From an uncultured Collinsella sp. (lineage in GTDB: Bacteria > Actinomycetota > Coriobacteriia > Coriobacteriales > Coriobacteriaceae), in the NCBI GenBank assembly GCA_958435545.1, contig CAUBGU010000035.1:1-15403 (forward strand): a stretch of 15,403 bases of DNA. The letters run 5' to 3'. A program made the position numbers and the translations under genes. Of this stretch, positions 6,239-12,172 are shown piece after piece (positions within the stretch are counted from its first letter, which is position 1; each line of letters opens with the position of its first letter). The notes under the pieces were generated by a model that searched no databases, was not told where the DNA came from, and was given only the letters and a program-made list of their open reading frames with translations.

Positions 6239-8429
6239 ACTCGCTTGGGGCAACGTCCGCCGCGCCGGCCGCGACTACCTCGTCTACCTTTTGACGCTCA
6301 CCCTGGGCGTCACGGTCTTCTATGCCTTTAACACCATCTCGATGCAGGTCGACATCGCCGGAATCGATGAAAAGGGCTTGGCGCAGGTAATGGGCAGCAT
6401 GCTCGGCGACCTGACGTACTTTTTGGCCGGTGTCATGGCCTTTTTGATGGTGTATGCCAATAACTTCATCATGAAACGCCGCAAGAAGGAGTTTGGCCTG
6501 TACCAGGTGCTCGGCATGGGGCGCGGGCGCGTCGCCACGATCATGGCGCTCGAGACCGTGATCGTTTCGGTCGTGGCCTTTGTCGTCGGCATTGTGCTGG
6601 GTGTGGGACTCTCCCAGCTCATGACGTTCTTTACGGCCTCGCTCTTTAAGACACAGATCGCCAATTTCCACTTCTTTTTCTCGGTGCATGCGTTCAACCT
6701 GACCCTTGTCTGCATGCTCGTGATGTTTGTGCTCACGCTACTGCTGAACCTTCGCGCCGTGCGTCGTACCAAACTTATCGAGCTTATGGGTGCCGAGCGT
6801 CGCAACGAGAGCATCAAGACACGCAACCCCTGGATTGCGATTGCCATCTTTGCCGTGGGCGTGGCGCTTGTGGGCGTGGCCTATTACCGTCTGCTACGTG
6901 ATGGGTTCCCGCTAACCGCGACGGACAGCAAGCTGCAAGAGGCCATGAACCAGTTTGGTATTACGACCGCTATGGTTACCGTGGGCACCTTTGCCCTGTT
7001 CTGGGGACTCTCGGGCATGCTCATCAAGCTGCTGCAGAGCCTGCGCGGCGTGTATTGGCGCGGCCTCAACATGTTTACCGTGCGCCAGCTTGCGGCCAAG
7101 GTCAACACGGTGTGCTTTTCGATGGGCGTCATCGCGATGCTCCTGTTTTTGGCCATCACCTCGGTGACGTGCGGTATGTCGATTGCCAACGTGATGAACG
7201 AAAACCTGGAGCGCTATAACCCTGTTGACGTGTCTCAGACGTATGTCTATTACACGCCCGATACGCTTGACTACTACAAAGAGTACATCAATCCGTCTGA
7301 AGCCGATCGCATGGTGCTGGCCGATACAACGGTCGATTTGTACCCCGCATGGCACGGCAGGGGCAATTCGGCGGACAACAACGACGAGACCGGCAAGAAG
7401 GTCGATATCGCCGATGTTGCCGGTGAGCATGTGCAGATCGATTCGTATCTGAGTTACCCGGTTGGCGGCTCGAATCCTTCGGTGACCCCAAGTGAGATGT
7501 GCAAGATCATGGGCGAAAAGCTTCCCAAGGCGTTCGGGGGTAGCAATGCCGATGCGATGGGTCTGTTTGTGACGCCGGCGAGCCAGTACAACAAACTGCG
7601 CCAGATGATGGGCGAGGAGCCGGTGCACATCGGTCACGACCAGTATCTGCTCACGTGTGATATGGGCGGCGAGCTGGTCGACCTGTACACCAAATACATG
7701 GCCGGCGGCCATGCCCTTACCTTGGGCGGGCATACGCTCAAGCCCGCAACCGATAAGTCGGACGAAGATACGGCGGCCATCGCCAACTCGGCGATGGGCA
7801 GTAATCCGGGTACCGTCGTCGTTGCCGACGAGCTGTTGTCCCAACTTAATCTGCAGCCGTATTCCAGTAGCCTGCTCGTTAACTACAAACAGGGGATGGA
7901 TACGACTGAGGCAGACGAGAGCATTAAATACACGGTGCTCGACAATCTGCTCGTTGACGGCAAGGAGCCGGGGTCGTGGGGAATCTTCATCACACGCTCC
8001 GAGATGTACACGCAAGCAGCGCAAATGAACGGTCTTATTAGCTACCTAGCCATCTACATCGGCTTTGTATTGGTCGTTGCATGCGCGGCGATTCTGTCGA
8101 TCCAGCAGCTCTCCAACGTGGCCGACGGCAGCCGCAGCTATCGTGTGCTGGCACAGATCGGCTGCGACGACCGCCAGATTCGCCATTCGGTGATGGCGCG
8201 GCAGGCGGTATTCTTCCTGTTCCCGCTGGCAGTGGGCCTGGCGCACTCCTTTGTGGCACTTAAGGTGATTATCGAGCTGGTGAGCATATTCGGAAATATG
8301 AGCATCGGCGGCACCGTGGGCCTCACCTGTGCAATCTTCCTGGCAGCATACGGTGGCTACTTCCTGGTGACCTACCTTATGAGCACTGGCATGGTGCAAG
8401 CTGCCATCGCCACCCGCTACAGCGAGTAA
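6228..8429 (+). CDS. FtsX-like ABC permease, BceB-type
   Basis: A 733-residue membrane protein. By eye there are ten membrane segments, near 17-38, 62-82, 104-128, 156-176, 203-220, 247-270, 295-315, 602-625, 657-678 and 696-718. A large extracytoplasmic domain (about 316-601) lies between segments 7 and 8, which is the BceB layout. BceB proteins sense and relieve peptide antibiotics that bind cell-wall lipid intermediates. The start ATG at 6228 ([12 protein letters not shown]) is preferred over GTG at 6216 because GTGAGGG lies about 5 bases before it. It overlaps the ATPase gene by 11 bases. No BceRS-type two-component system accompanies the pair in this window, so a peptide-resistance role is plausible but unproven. 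Confidence 0.93.
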   Translation: MLCKLAWGNVRRAGRDYLVYLLTLTLGVTVFYAFNTISMQVDIAGIDEKGLAQVMGSMLGDLTYFLAGVMAFLMVYANNFIMKRRKKEFGLYQVLGMGRGRVATIMALETVIVSVVAFVVGIVLGVGLSQLMTFFTASLFKTQIANFHFFFSVHAFNLTLVCMLVMFVLTLLLNLRAVRRTKLIELMGAERRNESIKTRNPWIAIAIFAVGVALVGVAYYRLLRDGFPLTATDSKLQEAMNQFGITTAMVTVGTFALFWGLSGMLIKLLQSLRGVYWRGLNMFTVRQLAAKVNTVCFSMGVIAMLLFLAITSVTCGMSIANVMNENLERYNPVDVSQTYVYYTPDTLDYYKEYINPSEADRMVLADTTVDLYPAWHGRGNSADNNDETGKKVDIADVAGEHVQIDSYLSYPVGGSNPSVTPSEMCKIMGEKLPKAFGGSNADAMGLFVTPASQYNKLRQMMGEEPVHIGHDQYLLTCDMGGELVDLYTKYMAGGHALTLGGHTLKPATDKSDEDTAAIANSAMGSNPGTVVVADELLSQLNLQPYSSSLLVNYKQGMDTTEADESIKYTVLDNLLVDGKEPGSWGIFITRSEMYTQAAQMNGLISYLAIYIGFVLVVACAAILSIQQLSNVADGSRSYRVLAQIGCDDRQIRHSVMARQAVFFLFPLAVGLAHSFVALKVIIELVSIFGNMSIGGTVGLTCAIFLAAYGGYFLVTYLMSTGMVQAAIATRYSE

Positions 8430-8466
8430 CAAGCGGGCAAAACCGTCGCAAAATCAGAGGCGTATG

Positions 8467-8506
8467 ACCGCCGCGAAGGGACCAGGGCCCTTTCGCGGCG
8501 GTTTTT
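8467..8506 (+). terminator. intrinsic terminator after the BceAB-like operon
   Basis: ACCGCCGCGAAGGG (8467-8480) pairs with CCCTTTCGCGGCGGT (8488-8502) with a single bulged T, followed by TTTTT. It lies 37 bases past the permease stop. Confidence 0.9.
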
Positions 8507-8530
8507 GCCTATCTGGGGGTGTTTCGGATG

Positions 8531-8652
8531 CAAGTGAGTAGGCTTTTTTGAACTTACCGAGCACATCGCGACAAACGATCGATAAAACCGCAGGTCGGAG
8601 CTGTGGCGTTTTTAGGGTGTGCTTGGTCTCCTGCAAAAAGCCTACTCACTTG
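8531..8652. repeat. 122-bp element with near-perfect terminal inverted repeats
   Basis: CAAGTGAGTAGGCTTTTTTG at 8531-8550 is the reverse complement of 8634-8652 apart from one extra T in the T run. The 83-base interior has no gene with a ribosome site. The arm contains AAAGCCTACTCA, which recurs at 15149-15160 beside another inverted repeat, and the interior contains CGATAAAACCGCAGGT (8580-8595), nearly identical to 4198-4213. This suggests a dispersed element family. Confidence 0.75.
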
Positions 8653-8702
8653 GTTTTTTCTGCTAGAAAACCGCCGCGAGGGAAGGCAACTCCCCCGGGT
8701 AG

Positions 8703-8806
8703 TCGCTGGGGACGTTCTTAAACGACTGGTCAAACAAGAATGTCCCCAACGATTACCCCAAGGAATGTCCCAGACTGCCGGCAGAAAAGGAACGTCCCTA
8801 ACTGCC
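8703..8806. repeat. cluster of four GGGACRTTCYT repeats
   Basis: Three copies read on the minus strand with GGGAC at 8798-8794, 8771-8767 and 8746-8742 (spacings 27 and 25), and one reads on the plus strand at 8709-8713. Two minus copies share the longer unit GGCAGT-nn-GGGACRTTCCTT. The plus copy (8704-8719) and nearest minus copy (8736-8751) form an inverted repeat matching at 14 of 16 positions around a 16-base loop. CTGCCGGCAG at 8775-8784 is a perfect palindrome between units. No transposase gene is adjacent. Confidence 0.75.
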
Positions 8807-8875
8807 GCATCCGGAGCAAGACAACGCCGCAGGTAGAGGACGGACAGCGATCGGGTCGCATTTGAGACAAGGTGA

Positions 8876-8914
8876 CGTGAAACGAAAGGGCGCTGACCTT
8901 CTGGTCGCGCCCTT
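8876..8914 (-). terminator. probable terminator downstream of DAHP synthase
   Basis: On the minus strand AAGGGCGCGACC, loop AGAA, then GGTC-A-GCGCCCTT forms a 12-bp stem with one bulged A. It is followed by TTTCGTTTC, a weak U-rich tract. It lies about 80 bases past the gene's stop. Confidence 0.5.
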
Positions 8915-8962
8915 GAGGTTGAACGTCAGATTGTGCAGGTGCGGCCCGCGCAGTGTCGAGCC

Positions 8963-8990
8963 GTTACGCGGTTTGGCAAAACCGCGTAAC
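8963..8990 (-). other. perfect 12-bp hairpin immediately after the DAHP synthase stop
   Basis: GTTACGCGGTTT (8963-8974) and AAACCGCGTAAC (8979-8990) pair perfectly around a 4-base loop, starting one base past the TAG stop on the minus strand. There is no T tract, so a role in mRNA 3'-end stability is more likely than classical termination. Confidence 0.6.
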
Positions 8991-8991
8991 T

Positions 8992-10023
8992 CTAAATACG
9001 CTCTGCGATTTCGTGGATGAGGTAGTCGGTCTTTTCCCAGCCCAGGCACGGGTCGGTGATCGACTTGCCAAAGACGCCGCCGTCGACCGGTTGGTTGCCG
9101 TCCTCCAGGTAAGACTCGATCATAAAGCCCTTGACCAGCTTGGAGATGGACTCGTTGCGGCGGCAGCTGTCGAGCACTTCCTTGCAAATGCGATACTGCT
9201 CCAGCGGACGCTTGCCCGAGTTGTCATGGTTGCAGTCGATGATCGCTGCCGGATTGGCGTAGCCGGCATGCTCGGTATAGCGCTCGGCCAGGCGCTCCAG
9301 GTGTTCGTAGTGGTAGTTGGGGTAGGTGCGCCCATCGAGACCGATGTAGCCACGCATAACGGCGTGTGCGAGCGGGTTGCCGTCACACTCGACCTCCCAG
9401 TTGCGGAAGATGAAGCTCTGGTGCGCCTGCGCGGCGTAAATGGAGTTGAGCATAACGGTGGTAGAGCCGGCAGTGGGATTCTTCATGCCGACGGGTACCG
9501 AAATGCCGCTCGACACCAGGCGATGCTCCTGGTTCTCGACCGAGCGCGCGCCCACGGCAACGTAGCTCAGTAGGTCAACGAGGTATTGGTAGTTGGACGG
9601 ATAGAGCATCTCATCGGCGGTAAAGAAGCCAGTCTCCTCGATGACGCGCAGGTGCATATGGCGGATGGCCTTGACGCCCTCGAGCAGGTCGTCGGGAGCC
9701 TCGGGGTTGGGGTTGTGCAGAAGACCCTTGTAACCGGTGCCCTTGGTGCGCGGCTTATTGGTGTAGACGCGCGGAATGATGATGAGCTTGTCCTTGACCT
9801 CCTCGGCGGTCTTGGCCAGTCGGTTCATGTACTCAAGCACCGAGTCCTCGCGGTCGGCAGAGCACGGGCCGATGATGAGCACCTTGCGTGCGTCCTCGCC
9901 GGTAAAGACTTTGGCGACCTCGGCGTCAAATGCCTGCTTTTTGGCGGTAAGCTCGGCGGAAAGCGGCATTTCCTCGCGGATCTCCATGGGGATCGGCAGC
10001 CTGCGTTTGAAATCCATGGCCAT
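8992..10023 (-). CDS. class I 3-deoxy-7-phosphoheptulonate (DAHP) synthase
   Basis: A 343-residue enzyme of the AroF/AroG/AroH type. It condenses phosphoenolpyruvate with erythrose 4-phosphate as the first step of the shikimate pathway to aromatic amino acids. Visible motifs: IIGPCSADRED at 50-60 with metal ligand Cys54, PRVYTNKPRTKGTGYKG beginning at 84, GARSVENQEHR at 158-168, GMKNPTAG at 179-186, IDCNHDNSGK at 262-271 with His266, MIESYLEDG with Glu303, and SITDPCLGW with Asp324. All four metal ligands are present. Start ATG at 10023 has GAGGAGG 6 bases upstream; the frame extends slightly further but without support. Which aromatic amino acid inhibits it cannot be told by eye, so no paralogue letter is given. 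It stands alone, with its own promoter and terminator. Confidence 0.96.
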   Translation of the reverse strand: MAMDFKRRLPIPMEIREEMPLSAELTAKKQAFDAEVAKVFTGEDARKVLIIGPCSADREDSVLEYMNRLAKTAEEVKDKLIIIPRVYTNKPRTKGTGYKGLLHNPNPEAPDDLLEGVKAIRHMHLRVIEETGFFTADEMLYPSNYQYLVDLLSYVAVGARSVENQEHRLVSSGISVPVGMKNPTAGSTTVMLNSIYAAQAHQSFIFRNWEVECDGNPLAHAVMRGYIGLDGRTYPNYHYEHLERLAERYTEHAGYANPAAIIDCNHDNSGKRPLEQYRICKEVLDSCRRNESISKLVKGFMIESYLEDGNQPVDGGVFGKSITDPCLGWEKTDYLIHEIAERI

Positions 10024-10075
10024 GCGGGGCCTCCTCAATCGAATAAGTCAAAGCGTGAATTGTCGAATGCACGGC

Positions 10076-10104
10076 ATTATCCGCTGTCGCACGCTAAAGT
10101 GCAA
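10076..10104 (-). promoter_or_regulatory. sigma-70-type promoter of DAHP synthase
   Basis: On the minus strand TTGCAC (10104-10099), a 17-base spacer and GATAAT (10081-10076) closely match the -35/-10 consensus. The -10 is 52 bases before the ATG. The short leader shows no Trp-, Tyr- or Phe-rich leader peptide. Confidence 0.75.
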
Positions 10105-10115
10105 GCGAAACCTAC

Positions 10116-10150
10116 CAAAAAGGGACAGGTTTATTTTGACAGGTTTTATC
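10116..10150 (+). repeat. GGGACAGGTTTATTTT-type repeat
   Basis: GACAGGTTTAT at 10124-10134 is repeated as GACAGGTTTTAT at 10138-10149, preceded by AAAAAGG. It lies just upstream of the DAHP synthase -35. It shares the GGGAC core with the repeats at 8703-8806 and 15061-15149. In other bacteria, GGGACAGG-type sequences occur near REP-associated (Y1) transposases; the link here is inference. Confidence 0.5.
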
Positions 10151-10249
10151 TGGGGAAACGTTGACGGGCCCCAGAATGGAATGATGTCACGTGGCTTGGG
10201 AGAGGCCGTCGATCGAGTTCCAGGGGAGGCGGTTCGAGGCCGCAGAACG

Positions 10250-10284
10250 AAAAACGGGGGCGCAGGTTGTCCTGCGTCCCCGTT
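10250..10284 (-). terminator. intrinsic terminator of the MarR/ABC exporter operon
   Basis: AACGGGGGCGCAGG (10253-10266) pairs with CCTGCGTCCCCGTT (10271-10284) around a 4-base loop, with one mismatch/wobble position. Read on the minus strand it is followed by TTTTT. It lies about 30 bases beyond the last exporter gene's stop. Confidence 0.88.
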
Positions 10285-10315
10285 CTCGGGCGTTATTCGT
10301 TCCCTGCGGCAGAAT

Positions 10316-12172
10316 TTATGCCGCTTCGTCGAACTGCGAGTTGTACAGGTCGGCGTAGAAGCCGCCCTGGGCGAGTAGCTCGTCGTGTGTGCCCTTCTCG
10401 ACGATGTCGCCGTCGCGAATCACCAAGATCACGTCGGCGTTTCGGATTGTGGACAGGCGATGTGCGATGACAAAGCTGGTGCGGCCCTGCATCAGCGCAT
10501 CCATGGCGCGTTGAATGAGTTCCTCGGTGCGGGTGTCGACGTTGGAGGTCGCCTCGTCCAGAATCAGCGCCGGGCGGTCGGCCAAAATGGCGCGGGCGAT
10601 GGTCACGAGCTGGCGCTGACCCTGTGACAGGTTGGTGCCCTCCTCGTTGATCATAAAGTCGTAGCCGCCGGCGAGCGTATGGATAAAGTGGTCGCAGCGT
10701 GCGGCGCGTGCGGCGGCTTCGACCTCGGCATCGCTCGCGTCGGGGCGTCCGTAGCGGATGTTCTCGCGGATGGTGCCGTTAAACAGCCAGGTATCCTGCA
10801 GCACCATGGCAAACTCGCCGCGCAGCGCCGCGCGGTCCCAGTCGCGCACGTCGACGCCCTCGACACGCAGCGAGCCGCCGTCCACGTCGTAGAAGCGCTG
10901 CAGCAGCTTAATGAGCGTGGTCTTGCCGGCGCCGGTGGGGCCGACGATGGCAATGGTTTGGCCGGGCTGCGCCTCGCAGCTAAAGTCGTGGATGATGGTC
11001 TTGTCGGGCGTGTAGCCAAACTTGACATGGTCAAACTCCACGTGGCCGGGACGCTTCTCGGGAATCTGTGCGTCGGCCTTCTGCTCCTCCTCGGGCGCGG
11101 CCAGGAACTCAAACACGCGCTCGGTGGCGGCAGCCATCGACTGCATCGTGTTGCTCACGTTGCCCAGTTGCTGCACGGGCTGCGTAAAGTTGCGCACGTA
11201 CTGAATGAAGCTCTGGATGTCGCCGGGCGTGGCATTGCCGGTCAGCGCGAGCTGTGCGCCCACCACGACGACGCCCACGTAGCCCATGTTGCCCACCAGG
11301 CTCATGAGCGGCATCATCAGGCCCGACAGGAACTGCGAACGCCAGCCACTAATAAACAGGCGATCGTTTTGACGGTCGAACTCCTCGATCGAAGCCTCGG
11401 CGCGGTCGAATACCTGAATAACGTTCTGGCCGGCAAAATCCTCTTCGATAATGCCGTTGACGGTGCCCAGGACCTGCTGCTGCTCGCGGAAGTACGGCTG
11501 CGAGAAGTGAATCATCACCATCAAGATAATTGCGGCTGCCGGCAGCGTGAGCACGGTGACGCCGGTAAGCGGCAGACTGATCGACAGCATCATGACGAGC
11601 ACGCCGATAATCTGCGTCACCGAGGTGATGAGCTGCGTCACGCTCTGGTTGAGCGACTGACCCAGCGTATCGACGTCGTTGGTGATGCGGCTGAGCACGT
11701 CGCCCTTGCTGTGGCCGTTGAAGTAACTCATCGGAACGACAGCGATCTTGGCGGCGATCTCCTTGCGCATGCGATAACAAATCTTTTGCGTGACGCCGGT
11801 CATGAGCCAGCCTTGGATCAGGCTGCAGGCAGAGCTCGCCAGATACAGACAGAGCAAAAAGCCGAGCGTCTTGGCGATCCAGTCAAAGTCAACGTCGCCA
11901 GTACCGTTGACCTTGGCAACCAGGCCCTCGAACAGTTTGGTGGTGACCTGGCCGAGCACCTTGGGTCCCACGATATTAAAGATGACCGAGCACACGGCAA
12001 AGGCGACGGCGACAAACACGGCAATCTTGTGCTGGCCGATATAACCGAGCAGCTGCCTCATGGTGCCCTTAAAGTCCTTGGCCTTTTCGCCGCGACGCAT
12101 GCCGCCCATGCGGCCCATGGGACCACGCTGGCGGGTGGGCTTGGGAATCTGAGTCTTGGTCTCGTCTGCCAT
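10316..12172 (-). CDS. ABC exporter half-transporter, catalytically canonical subunit of a heterodimer
   Basis: A 618-residue fused membrane plus ATPase protein of the MsbA/LmrA-type exporter class. A basic, Gly/Met-rich cytoplasmic N-tail (1-35) precedes six predicted membrane segments (about 48-350). The ATPase domain (about 378-610) has Walker A GPTGAGKTT at 411-419, Q-loop Gln459, Walker B ALILDEATS at 535-543 with catalytic Glu540, and H-loop His571. The signature is LSQGQ at 515-519, departing from LSGGQ. In heterodimeric exporters this pattern belongs to the subunit supplying catalytic residues to the active site, while the partner supplies the good signature. Its ATG overlaps the previous gene's stop as TAATG, with GGAGG upstream. 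Related pairs export drugs, lipids or peptides; the substrate is unknown. Confidence 0.94.
   Translation of the reverse strand: MADETKTQIPKPTRQRGPMGRMGGMRRGEKAKDFKGTMRQLLGYIGQHKIAVFVAVAFAVCSVIFNIVGPKVLGQVTTKLFEGLVAKVNGTGDVDFDWIAKTLGFLLCLYLASSACSLIQGWLMTGVTQKICYRMRKEIAAKIAVVPMSYFNGHSKGDVLSRITNDVDTLGQSLNQSVTQLITSVTQIIGVLVMMLSISLPLTGVTVLTLPAAAIILMVMIHFSQPYFREQQQVLGTVNGIIEEDFAGQNVIQVFDRAEASIEEFDRQNDRLFISGWRSQFLSGLMMPLMSLVGNMGYVGVVVVGAQLALTGNATPGDIQSFIQYVRNFTQPVQQLGNVSNTMQSMAAATERVFEFLAAPEEEQKADAQIPEKRPGHVEFDHVKFGYTPDKTIIHDFSCEAQPGQTIAIVGPTGAGKTTLIKLLQRFYDVDGGSLRVEGVDVRDWDRAALRGEFAMVLQDTWLFNGTIRENIRYGRPDASDAEVEAAARAARCDHFIHTLAGGYDFMINEEGTNLSQGQRQLVTIARAILADRPALILDEATSNVDTRTEELIQRAMDALMQGRTSFVIAHRLSTIRNADVILVIRDGDIVEKGTHDELLAQGGFYADLYNSQFDEAA

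Noticed and set aside
8454..8636. 60-codon minus-strand frame
   Set aside because: Runs through the terminator and the inverted-repeat element, with no ribosome site; likely a chance frame within a repeat.
8703..8806. CRISPR array
   Set aside because: Units are imperfect, short, occur in both orientations and have no regular unique spacers or cas genes.
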